Source of the DNA: Desulfobacteraceae bacterium
Lineage (GTDB): Bacteria; Desulfobacterota; Desulfobacteria; Desulfobacterales; SURF-15
Reading direction: 5' to 3'
DNA: 18,150 bases
NCBI GenBank assembly: GCA_003599475.1
Contig: QZKK01000253.1
Location: forward strand, 1 to 18,150
The notes under the pieces were generated by a model. That model was not told the DNA's origin, did not search any database, and saw only the letters and a list, made by a program, of their open reading frames with translations. Numbering within the stretch: position 1 is the stretch's first letter; each line of letters opens with the position of its first letter. Position numbers and translations under genes: made by a program. This document shows positions 1 to 7,493 of the stretch, in pieces.

Positions 1-900
1 AACTATTTCGAACGCCTGCTTATGCAGCTCACCCGGCATGAATTAGACGGACACGCCGAGTTTAAAAAAGACGGGGTCTTCCGCTTAACCTCCCAACCTT
101 TTCCGGAGCTGGGCGACAAGATCCAACTGGGGCTTTACGAATTGCCGCGCCGGTCCGGCGGTGCGCACCTTTACAGGTTCAACCATCCTTTGGCAGAGGC
201 CATTGTGGCCAAAGCCAAAGCGCGCCTGCTGCCGCCGGCTGAAATCTACCTCGACTATGGCCTGCACGACGGCAAAGTGTCGATCCTTGAGCCTTTCATC
301 GGGCAATCCGGTTGGCTTATCGCTTGGGTTTACACTGTCGAGTCCCTTGATCAAGCTGAAGACCACCTCATTCTCGCTGCGAAAACTGACAATGGACGTT
401 TTATGGATAATGAAACGGCCGCCCGAATGCTCAGTCTGCCGGGGAATTTCATAGGAACGATATCCGGCGGGCAGACCAACGGCGCCTTGGGAGCGATTTT
501 GCAGGAGCGCCAGTCCGCTATCCAAAAAGAGATATCCGAGCGCAATGCCCGCTTTTTCGAGGCCGAAGCCGACAAGTTGGATGGTTGGGCCGATGACCTC
601 AAGATCGGCCTGGAGCGCGAAATCAAGGAGCTGGATCGGCAGATCAAGGAAGCCCGTCGCGCAGCCGTTCCCGCACTGACGTTGGAGGAAAAGCTCTCCG
701 GCCAGAAACAGATCAAAGCCCTGGAAGCGCAGCGCAATCAGAAACGACGCTCCCTTTTCGATGCCCAGGACGAGGTGGATCGCCAACGGGAGGAGTTGAT
801 CGCTCGAATTGAAGGAAAGTTGCAGCAGCAGACAGAGCTCGTTCGGCTCTTCGAGATTCGATGGAGTATCAAGCGAGGGTACACCGGGGGGTACAAATGA
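1..900 (+). CDS. SNF2-family DEAD/DEAH helicase, C-terminal fragment
   Basis: The reading frame is open from the first base and ends at a TGA at 898-900, so this is the last 299 residues of a larger protein and the Met at 22 is internal. The helicase motifs lie upstream of the window. A globular segment (about residues 1-160) is followed by a long, highly charged coiled coil (about 165-285) with runs such as EREIKELDRQIKEARR and KALEAQRNQKRRSLFDAQDE. That coiled coil resembles, from memory, the tail of large SNF2/RapA-type helicases found beside adenine methyltransferases in defence loci, including relatives of DISARM DrmD. Expected role: ATP-driven translocation on DNA as part of the locus that follows. 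Its GC content is high, like the restriction subunit at the far end and unlike the next three genes. The stop overlaps the next start as ATGA. The fold call is moderately sure; the exact subfamily cannot be set without the motor domain. Confidence 0.72.
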   Translation, partial: NYFERLLMQLTRHELDGHAEFKKDGVFRLTSQPFPELGDKIQLGLYELPRRSGGAHLYRFNHPLAEAIVAKAKARLLPPAEIYLDYGLHDGKVSILEPFIGQSGWLIAWVYTVESLDQAEDHLILAAKTDNGRFMDNETAARMLSLPGNFIGTISGGQTNGALGAILQERQSAIQKEISERNARFFEAEADKLDGWADDLKIGLEREIKELDRQIKEARRAAVPALTLEEKLSGQKQIKALEAQRNQKRRSLFDAQDEVDRQREELIARIEGKLQQQTELVRLFEIRWSIKRGYTGGYK

Positions 901-2069
901 AGGTGCCGGAAAACTACCGCAATCGTGAACAGAGCTATGTCAAGCACCAACTGCTCCGGACCTACTTGGAACGTTTGTTCATGATTATCGGCCAGTATCA
1001 GGGCGTCATTCGTTACGTGGATTGCTTTTCCGGGCCATGGAGCGAGCAAGACGAGAACCTTCAGGATACTTCCATCGGTATTTCCATAGAGATCATACGC
1101 CAGTGTTGGGAAGGTTTGAGGCGCATGGGAAAAAGAGTCAAATTCCAGGCGCTGTTCATTGAGAAAGATAAACGAGCATTCGAAAAACTTGAAACATTCT
1201 TAAGCGCAGGCGCTTCATCTGATGTTATAGTAACAGCCCAAAACGGTGAATTTTATGAACTCAGAGATCAAATCCTGGATTGGTGCGGGCAAGATGATTT
1301 CACCGTTTTCTTTATCGATCCGAAAGGCTGGAAAAAGGTTGTTGAAATTCCTACGCTCGAACCGTTTCTGAAACGGCCGAATTCCGAATTTTTAATAAAC
1401 TTCATGTATGATTTCCTGCTTCGAACCCACACTCAGCATTCTTTTCAGGAAGATATGCGAGAAATATTCGGCGATGTTCCGGACACTGCCGGAATGACAT
1501 CAAAGCAGAAAGAAGCATATTTAATAAGCTTGTACCGCAACCGACTCAAACAAAGCGCGCCTTCGCGGGACGGAATTCCTCGTACCGCACATGTCTCTAT
1601 ACTCTATCCTCTTCGGGACCGAACCTTGTACCATTTGGTCTATCTGACGCGGCATGCCAAGGGGCTTGCCGTATTTATGGAAGCGTCGGAAAAACTCGAG
1701 ATTGTCCAAAGGCAGGTGCGTGAACAAGCTAAACAGGAAAAGAGAGTGTTTCGAACAGGGCAATGCGAATTCGATTTTCAATTTTGCGACGATTTGAAAA
1801 GCATAGAAAACCTTGATCTTGCAGAAACCAGATCTTATTGGCTGCGCAAGCTGTCATTTCACCCACATCGATTCGGTATTGAACAACTGGCCGATATGAT
1901 CGAGGAAACTGGGTGGTTTGAAAGTGATTTTCAGGCGGCATTTGGGGAACTGGCCGACCGGGGGATTGTGGCGAACCTAGATGACAAGGCTAAACGACGC
2001 AGAAAGAAATTTGTGCATTTCGATGCCCATCACAACCAGGGTGAACACTTGATAAGGTTGACATCATGA
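897..2069 (+). CDS. tcmP: three-Cys-motif partner protein TcmP
   Basis: A 390-residue protein of the TcmP family, which is known as the regular upstream partner of three-Cys-motif (phage Gp37/Gp68, DUF5131) proteins. The next gene is exactly that partner. Near the N-terminus is the family pattern YVKHQLLRTYLE (residues 14-25), then YVDCFSGPW (40-48) and FIDPKGW (139-145). The last two look like the glycine-rich and DP-type loops of Rossmann methyltransferases, so SAM or nucleotide binding is plausible but unproven. The start at 897 is preferred over the in-frame ATG at 861. It gives an ATGA overlap with the helicase stop, has a GGGGGG run about 6 bases upstream, and begins where family homology begins; the 861 start would add 12 unlikely residues inside the helicase frame. 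Base composition is AT-richer than the upstream gene. The stop again overlaps the next start. The biochemical function is unknown. Confidence 0.88.
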   Translation: MKVPENYRNREQSYVKHQLLRTYLERLFMIIGQYQGVIRYVDCFSGPWSEQDENLQDTSIGISIEIIRQCWEGLRRMGKRVKFQALFIEKDKRAFEKLETFLSAGASSDVIVTAQNGEFYELRDQILDWCGQDDFTVFFIDPKGWKKVVEIPTLEPFLKRPNSEFLINFMYDFLLRTHTQHSFQEDMREIFGDVPDTAGMTSKQKEAYLISLYRNRLKQSAPSRDGIPRTAHVSILYPLRDRTLYHLVYLTRHAKGLAVFMEASEKLEIVQRQVREQAKQEKRVFRTGQCEFDFQFCDDLKSIENLDLAETRSYWLRKLSFHPHRFGIEQLADMIEETGWFESDFQAAFGELADRGIVANLDDKAKRRRKKFVHFDAHHNQGEHLIRLTS

Positions 2070-2878
2070 GCGCAAAAACATCCATTGAATGGACTGAACA
2101 TACCTGGAACCCAACGGTCGGTTGCAGCAAAATTTCACCTGGCTGTACCTATTGTTATGCTGAAACTATGGCTAGACGCCTGAAGGCGATGGGCGTGAAG
2201 GGTTACGAAAATGGTTTTAAATTGACGCTTCTTCCGGAGCGGCTTGAAGAGCCCCTCATGCGCAGGCGGCCGACCACTTACTTCGTCAACTCCATGAGTG
2301 ACATGTTTCACGAGGATATTCCAGACAGTTACCTTCGAAAGATACTATCCGTTATCCGGCGATCCCCCCAGCATACCTTTCAAATTCTGACCAAGCGCGC
2401 TCAGAGGATGGCCGAGTTTTTTCAAGGTGATACACCGCCTCCTAATGCCTGGTTGGGTGTAACGGTTGAAAATCGAGCGGAAGGTTTACCCCGGCTTGAA
2501 TTTTTAAGGGCAATTGACGGATGCATACGTTTCGTCTCAGCCGAGCCTTTGCTGGAAGACTTGGGCATTTTCGATCTATCCGGTATTCACTGGGTTATAG
2601 TGGGTGGTGAATCAGGACCAAAGGCGCGGCCGATGAAATGCGAATGGGTCTTGAACATCAAAAATCAATGTGACCAACAGCAAGTAGCCTTTTTCTTCAA
2701 GCAGTGGGGGGGCTGGGGGGCTGATGGCAAAAAGCGGCCTAAAAGGCAAAACGGTCGCCTTCTGAATGGTCGTACGTGGGATGCTGTTCCCGAACAGATA
2801 GTGTATTTACAGTCACGAGCAAAACATGTTCCAAATGAAACTCAAATCAGCAACTTGCATATATCTACAGGGTACTAA
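2066..2878 (+). CDS. three-Cys-motif protein, phage Gp37/Gp68 family (DUF5131)
   Basis: A 270-residue protein with the hallmark opening SIEWTEHTWNPTVGC followed by SPGCTYCYA, giving cysteines at residues 20, 27 and 30 (CX6CX2C). Family members are phage-like Gp37/Gp68 proteins. The cysteine triplet resembles a radical-SAM iron-sulfur site, but the spacing differs from the classical CX3CX2C, so cluster chemistry is an inference. Other family blocks are YFVNSMSDMFHEDIP, ILTKRAQRM, WLGVTVEN and the late WVIVGGESGPKARPM segment. Both ends of the family are present, so the gene looks complete; the last 25-30 residues are lower-complexity and may be a lineage-specific tail. The start is an ATGA overlap with tcmP and the stop shares one base with the next ATG. 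Strict adjacency to tcmP supports a two-protein enzyme that modifies a nucleic acid or nucleotide. No substrate can be read from the sequence. Confidence 0.88.
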   Translation: MSAKTSIEWTEHTWNPTVGCSKISPGCTYCYAETMARRLKAMGVKGYENGFKLTLLPERLEEPLMRRRPTTYFVNSMSDMFHEDIPDSYLRKILSVIRRSPQHTFQILTKRAQRMAEFFQGDTPPPNAWLGVTVENRAEGLPRLEFLRAIDGCIRFVSAEPLLEDLGIFDLSGIHWVIVGGESGPKARPMKCEWVLNIKNQCDQQQVAFFFKQWGGWGADGKKRPKRQNGRLLNGRTWDAVPEQIVYLQSRAKHVPNETQISNLHISTGY

Positions 2879-4680
2879 TGAATTCTTTGCGGCCACATTA
2901 TCAAACGCTTCTAGAAAGAACATTGAGTGACAATTTCATACCACATCTTCCGCCACTGATTGATCAAACTCGCCCTGCGGAAGAACAGCAGCGGAAGAAC
3001 CTTTCGCGAGCGTTTAGTGCATTTGCTCTCCATCGACTATGCCATATATCGCAAATCGATGCGGCCAAAGCTGTAATCGATGATTTTGATGATAATGGTA
3101 TCGATGCGATCTACTACATGGCCGGATCTGAGACCCTATATATCATACAAGCCAAACTGAAAGTATCTGATCAGTTCAGGCAGGAGGAAGCATTGGCTTT
3201 CTGCCAGGGGATTAGAAAGATTTTAAATCAGGATTTTTCAACATTTAATCAAAATTTCCAAAACCGATTAATCGAAATTGAGGATGCATTTGTTGATTGC
3301 AGCCATATTCAACTTGTGGTGGCGCATACAGGACCCAAAATTAGTGAACATGCAAAAACTGCTATTAAAGATCTGATTGAAGAGGATCATGGGGAAGAGC
3401 GATTCATAAAAAATTTGATTGACTACAATGCCACTGAGATTGTGAAAGACCTACAAAGTGTAAAGGCTTACGAACGAGTTGACGCTGACCTTTGGATCCA
3501 GAAGTGCTCATCAGTCAACGATCCCCGCACGACTTACTTTGGTTTGATTCAACTCAACGACCTGGTAAAACTTCACCAAAAGCACGATAAAGCTCTTTAT
3601 GATAAAAACATTCGTACCTTCCTTGGGCATAAAACCGACGTAAACAAGTCCATCCGCCAGACCCTTGCAAATAATCCGAAAGAGTTCCTGTATTTAAACA
3701 ACGGTGTGGCATTGCTCTGTCAAAAAATCGAGCCGAAAGGATCAAACAGATTAAATAAAGGGCGAAAGAAGCTCAAGATAAAGGGCCTTTCTGTTATCAA
3801 TGGCGCCCAGACAATTGCCTCGGCAGCGTTTTTTTTGCACGATAATGATGATGCGGATATTTCGGAAGCCCGGGTTTCAATAACGCTCATTAAAGCATCC
3901 GCAGACGGCGATTTTGGAAAGTCTGTTACGCGTGCTCGTAACCATCAGAATCCAATTTTTCTTTCAAATTTTGTTGCTTTGGACGACGGACAAGAAAGAT
4001 TGCGAAGAGAACTGGCGCATCTACATATTCACTATGCTTATAAGGCTGAAGCAGTTGGTTGCAAAGCTGATCCTCAAACGATCGGCATCGAAGAGGCAGC
4101 GCAAGCCCTTGCACTATTCCAAAATGATCCCCGTTTTGTAGTTTGGCTGAAAAATGAGCCCGGAAGCTTACTCGATATAGGTACCGATCAATACAAAGAG
4201 CTTTTTCCATCGACTATAACAGCCATTCAACTGGCCAATGCAGTTCGATTTCTAAGATATGTGCAGTTAAGGACAATGGAAGAAGGCCGCGGGGTAGGTC
4301 CTGAACACCTTTCCTACAGGCACGGGAATCATGCTATTGGCTGGGTACTTGCTAAGAGAATCATGAAAGAGCAACAGGGGGCAAAACTTTTAGATGATTC
4401 AAAATTGAGGAATTTGCTTGGTGTACCATTTGATCAATTACGTCAAATACATTGGACAGAAACGCAAAAAAGACTACATTTAAAGGGGCCTCTTGCCTTA
4501 TTCAGAAATCAAACAGAAACGATACCTCTGCTGGAGACTATTCTTATTTCCTATTATAGATTGGAATCAGATCCGGCATTGGGCTACAAAAGCAGCCAAC
4601 ATACTGTGGGAAGCCCATACCCGAAGGAGCTGTTTGACTATTTGATTTCAAAAGCGCCGCAGATTGGAAACCTTTCATGA
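2878..4680 (+). CDS. AIPR-domain protein with nuclease-like N-terminus
   Basis: A 600-residue protein of the AIPR (abortive infection phage resistance) family. The N-terminal third contains NGIDAIYY (about 73-80) and, 14 residues after Asp76, IIQAK (89-93). This Asp-x14-QxK layout is typical of PD-(D/E)XK/Mrr-like nuclease folds. The AIPR core follows with YLNNGVALLC (around 271-281) and GLSVINGAQTIASAA (about 303-317), the two strongest family signatures. Known AIPR proteins occur in restriction-modification clusters and Abi systems, and they are thought to act on nucleic acid in infected cells. ATG 2878 shares its first base with the preceding TAA, so translation is probably coupled. This is the most AT-rich gene in the window (some 60-base blocks near 30% GC), unlike the GC-rich ends of the operon, which argues for separate acquisition. 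A direct nuclease activity is likely but inferred. Confidence 0.85.
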   Translation: MNSLRPHYQTLLERTLSDNFIPHLPPLIDQTRPAEEQQRKNLSRAFSAFALHRLCHISQIDAAKAVIDDFDDNGIDAIYYMAGSETLYIIQAKLKVSDQFRQEEALAFCQGIRKILNQDFSTFNQNFQNRLIEIEDAFVDCSHIQLVVAHTGPKISEHAKTAIKDLIEEDHGEERFIKNLIDYNATEIVKDLQSVKAYERVDADLWIQKCSSVNDPRTTYFGLIQLNDLVKLHQKHDKALYDKNIRTFLGHKTDVNKSIRQTLANNPKEFLYLNNGVALLCQKIEPKGSNRLNKGRKKLKIKGLSVINGAQTIASAAFFLHDNDDADISEARVSITLIKASADGDFGKSVTRARNHQNPIFLSNFVALDDGQERLRRELAHLHIHYAYKAEAVGCKADPQTIGIEEAAQALALFQNDPRFVVWLKNEPGSLLDIGTDQYKELFPSTITAIQLANAVRFLRYVQLRTMEEGRGVGPEHLSYRHGNHAIGWVLAKRIMKEQQGAKLLDDSKLRNLLGVPFDQLRQIHWTETQKRLHLKGPLALFRNQTETIPLLETILISYYRLESDPALGYKSSQHTVGSPYPKELFDYLISKAPQIGNLS

Positions 4681-6317
4681 ATAAGAAACAAAAACTTGAA
4701 CTCACCTGGATCGGAAAAGAAAATCATCCCAAGCTGGAGCCGCGTATTCTGCTCGAAGACCCGGAGAAATCTTATCATGCCAAGCACCGAATAAAGAACC
4801 AAGATATTTTCGACAACCGGTTAATATTTGGAGACAACCTTCTGGCATTGAAGGCTCTGGAGCAGGAGTTTTCCGGACAGATAAAATGTGTTTATATTGA
4901 CCCGCCTTACAACACAGGCAGTGCATTTGAGCAGTATGAGGATGGGTTAGAACACTCACTGTGGTTATCATTGATGCGGGATCGTATGGAGCTCATACGC
5001 TCTCTATTATCAAACGAAGGTTCTGTTTTGATCTCGCTTGATGACAACGAAAGTCATTACTTTAAGATTATGATGGATGAAATTTTTGGCAGACAGAACT
5101 TCATCGCTACAATTGTATGGCAAAAAATCTTTACAGTGAAAAACTCTGCTCGACATTTCTCTGATATGCATGATTACATAATTGTATACGCAAGAGATGC
5201 AAGCACGTGGCAACGAAACCTGCTTCCAAGACCAGCTGAACTTGATAATACATATACCAATCCAGATAATGATCATAGAGGGCCTTGGACAACCAATGCT
5301 GTTCAAGCGCGTAACTACTACAGCTTGGGTTCGTATGAGATTCGCTCCCCATCAGGAAAGCAGTTTTTACCACCAAAAGGGACTTACTGGAGAATTTCAA
5401 AAGAGACCTTTGAAAAATTAGATAAGGATAAACGAGTCTGGTGGGGAAAAGATGGGACAAGCATTCCTAGGATAAAAAAATATCTCTCCGAAGCAAAGCA
5501 AGGTGTAGTTCCAGCAACTCTCTGGTTTCACAAGGATTGTGGTACTAACGCTGAAGCGAAAACAGAAGTCCGAGCGGTTTTAGCAGGCGTAACTGATGCT
5601 GATTTGTTCGTAACACCTAAACCAGAGCGCCTGTTAAAACGAATTTTTGAAATTACCACCAGACCAGGAGACCTCATCCTCGACTCATTCGCCGGCTCCG
5701 GCACCACCGGTGCGGTAGCTCATAAAATGGGACGGCGCTGGATCATGGTGGAACTGGGGGAGCATTGCCACACTCACATCATCCCGCGCTTGAAAAAGGT
5801 GATCGACGGTGAGGACCCCGGCGGCATCACAAAGGCGGTGGATTGGAAGGGCGGCGGCGGCTTCCGCTATTATCGCCTGGCGCCGTCGCTGCTGGAAAAA
5901 GACAAGTGGGGCAACTGGGTAATCAACAAGGATTACAACGCCGCCATGCTCGCCGAGGCGCTGTGCAAGCTGGAGGGGTTCACCTATGCCCCCAGCGATT
6001 CGATTTATTGGCAGCACGGCTATTCCACGGAGCAGGATTTCATATATATAACCACGGCCGACCTGAATCACGAACAACTCCAGCAGCTATCCGATGAGTT
6101 GGGTTCTCATCGTACGCTGCTGGTGCTCTGCACCGCCTTTCGCGCCCGGGCAGACCGCTATCCCAACCTTACCGTAAAGAAGATCCCCAAGGCAGTTCTT
6201 GCCCGCTGCGAGTGGGGTCATGACGACTACAGCCTGAGGGTTGAAAACCTGCCCCAGGCCCCGCCTCCCAAAGGGCAGATCGACCTGTTCAACTTAGCTG
6301 AGGATGAAAATTCATGA
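4677..6317 (+). CDS. type III-like site-specific DNA methyltransferase (Mod)
   Basis: A 546-residue DNA amino-methyltransferase. Motif IV, VYIDPPYNTG, lies at about 72-81 and precedes the SAM-binding motif I, DSFAGSGTTGA (336-346), with KPERLLKRI (motif X-like) just before it. DPPY-first order is the beta class typical of type III Mod and many solitary N6-adenine enzymes. Residues about 150-310 between the motifs are the likely target-recognition region. The product would be methylated adenine protecting host DNA from the restriction subunit encoded at 7494. The ATG overlaps the AIPR stop as ATGA, and the gene's own stop overlaps the next ATG in the same way. Base composition changes abruptly near 5660-5700, right at motif I: upstream blocks are about 32-50% GC and downstream blocks about 62-65%. 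The gene therefore looks like a mosaic with an exchanged specificity half. Adenine versus N4-cytosine cannot be proven, but DPPY favours adenine. Confidence 0.93.
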   Translation: MNKKQKLELTWIGKENHPKLEPRILLEDPEKSYHAKHRIKNQDIFDNRLIFGDNLLALKALEQEFSGQIKCVYIDPPYNTGSAFEQYEDGLEHSLWLSLMRDRMELIRSLLSNEGSVLISLDDNESHYFKIMMDEIFGRQNFIATIVWQKIFTVKNSARHFSDMHDYIIVYARDASTWQRNLLPRPAELDNTYTNPDNDHRGPWTTNAVQARNYYSLGSYEIRSPSGKQFLPPKGTYWRISKETFEKLDKDKRVWWGKDGTSIPRIKKYLSEAKQGVVPATLWFHKDCGTNAEAKTEVRAVLAGVTDADLFVTPKPERLLKRIFEITTRPGDLILDSFAGSGTTGAVAHKMGRRWIMVELGEHCHTHIIPRLKKVIDGEDPGGITKAVDWKGGGGFRYYRLAPSLLEKDKWGNWVINKDYNAAMLAEALCKLEGFTYAPSDSIYWQHGYSTEQDFIYITTADLNHEQLQQLSDELGSHRTLLVLCTAFRARADRYPNLTVKKIPKAVLARCEWGHDDYSLRVENLPQAPPPKGQIDLFNLAEDENS

Positions 6318-7492
6318 GCAGGCGTCCATCACTTTACACTCGAATCAGAGTTATTCTTGAGTCCGCGCGGGCCGGTATCTCTCGGACGGTCAATAGAACT
6401 CAGGTCATTGCAAACTGGTTGGTGGGTCGCGAAATCGTTGAAGAGGAACAACAAGGCAAACGACGTGCGGCTTACGGTAAGAAGGAGATCGAAAAGCTTT
6501 CTAAAAGATTGCAGGCCAAATTTGGTGAAGGGTACTCGGTACAAAATCTTTCCTATATGCGACAATTTTACCTGACGTTTCCTGATCTTCTGGAAATTTT
6601 GCCGATTTTCCACGCATCGCGTGGAAAATCTCTGATTAAAACGGTGCGCTTCCAGGATGAAATTTTCCACGCGATGAGTGGAATATCCGTTGAAGTATCG
6701 GGAGGGGCCTTCTCTCCTGGAAAATTTAATCCCAACCTGTCATGGACTCATTATCGGACACTATTACGCGTGGAAAAACCTGAAATACGTGCTTTTTACG
6801 AAATTGAGGCGGTAACAAATAACTGGGCGGCTCGTGAGTTGGAACGCCAGATCAACAGCCTGTTGTATGAACGACTTGCCCTTAGCAAGGATAAAAAAGG
6901 GCTTATGGAGCTGGCAACCAAAGGCCAAAAGGTCCAGAAGCCTGCCGATGCCATCAAAGATCCGCTTGTTATGGAATTTCTTGGAATTCCGCCCACCCAT
7001 CGGTTGGTAGAAACGCAGCTAGAACAGGCGCTCATCAGTAACCTGCAATCTTTCCTGCTGGAATTAGGCAAAGGTTTCGCGTTTGTTTCACGACAAGAAC
7101 GCATCACCCTTGACGGCGATCATTTCAATATTGACCTGGTATTTTACCACACGGTCCTGAAATGCTACGTGCTGATTGATTTGAAGGTTGGAAAGCTTAC
7201 CCATCAGGATCTTGGACAGCTACAATTTTATGTCAATTACTTCGATCGCGAAAGGCTGACCGTAGGGGACAATCCGACGATCGGCATCATCCTTTGTACC
7301 GATAAAAACGATGCCGTGGTTCAATACACCCTTGGAAAGGGTCAAAGCGAGCGGCTTTTTGCAAGCCGGTACAAGTTGCATCTGCCAACCGAGGCTGAGC
7401 TGCGCGCCGAAATAAAACGGGAGTTGGGCTATCTTACGTCGTCTTCATCAACAGTGGCGAGGAAAAAGCCAAAAACCTCAAACAGGAAATAA
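6314..7492 (+). CDS. DUF1016 / YhcG-type PD-(D/E)XK nuclease-domain protein
   Basis: A 392-residue protein of the DUF1016 (YhcG) family. The N-terminal domain (about 5-190) shows YGKKEIEKLSKRL, GEGYSVQNLSYMRQFY, LSWTHYRTLLRVEKPEIRAFY and WAARELERQINSLLYERL, all family blocks. The C-terminal nuclease domain carries FNIDLVFYHT (Asp274) and YVLIDLKVGK (Asp289, Lys291), a PD-(D/E)XK core with Asp in place of the more usual Glu of ELK, followed by Gln302 in LGQLQFYVNYF. Such proteins often sit in restriction or toxin-like loci and are suspected nucleases. Here it lies between the methyltransferase and restriction genes and overlaps the former by ATGA. Residues about 97-140 are unusual: they contain a repeated IFHA element encoded by DNA hairpins (see 6605-6686). 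The C-terminal tail is basic and low in complexity. Family assignment is firm; the substrate is unknown. Confidence 0.92.
   Translation: MSRRPSLYTRIRVILESARAGISRTVNRTQVIANWLVGREIVEEEQQGKRRAAYGKKEIEKLSKRLQAKFGEGYSVQNLSYMRQFYLTFPDLLEILPIFHASRGKSLIKTVRFQDEIFHAMSGISVEVSGGAFSPGKFNPNLSWTHYRTLLRVEKPEIRAFYEIEAVTNNWAARELERQINSLLYERLALSKDKKGLMELATKGQKVQKPADAIKDPLVMEFLGIPPTHRLVETQLEQALISNLQSFLLELGKGFAFVSRQERITLDGDHFNIDLVFYHTVLKCYVLIDLKVGKLTHQDLGQLQFYVNYFDRERLTVGDNPTIGIILCTDKNDAVVQYTLGKGQSERLFASRYKLHLPTEAELRAEIKRELGYLTSSSSTVARKKPKTSNRK
6605..6686. repeat. two in-frame hairpin elements inside the DUF1016 gene
   Basis: Bases 6605-6629 form a perfect inverted repeat: ATTTTCCACG, five-base loop, CGTGGAAAAT. 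A second, imperfect copy at 6662-6686 has arms ATTTTCCAC and GTGGAATAT. The copies start 57 bases (19 codons) apart, so they keep frame and encode the related peptides IFHASRGK and IFHAMSGI. A half-copy, GCGTGGAAAAA, occurs at 6768-6778. The elements occupy a stretch between two conserved protein blocks, consistent with small palindromic insertions tolerated in a linker. Confidence 0.75.
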
Positions 7493-7493
7493 A

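Noticed and set aside
85..786. Long minus-strand open frame (233 codons) opposite the helicase tail
   Set aside because: It mirrors a GC-rich real frame, has no recognisable domain, and the plus strand has a clear coiled-coil protein with operon overlaps.
861..896. Upstream ATG at 861 as start of TcmP
   Set aside because: It would add 12 residues inside the helicase frame, lacks a good ribosome site and does not fit the ATGA overlap pattern of the operon.
1..7492. Locus as DISARM
   Set aside because: Only the SNF2 helicase and a methyltransferase would fit; DrmA, DrmB (DUF1998) and the phospholipase D-type DrmC are not in the window, although genes upstream of base 1 cannot be seen.
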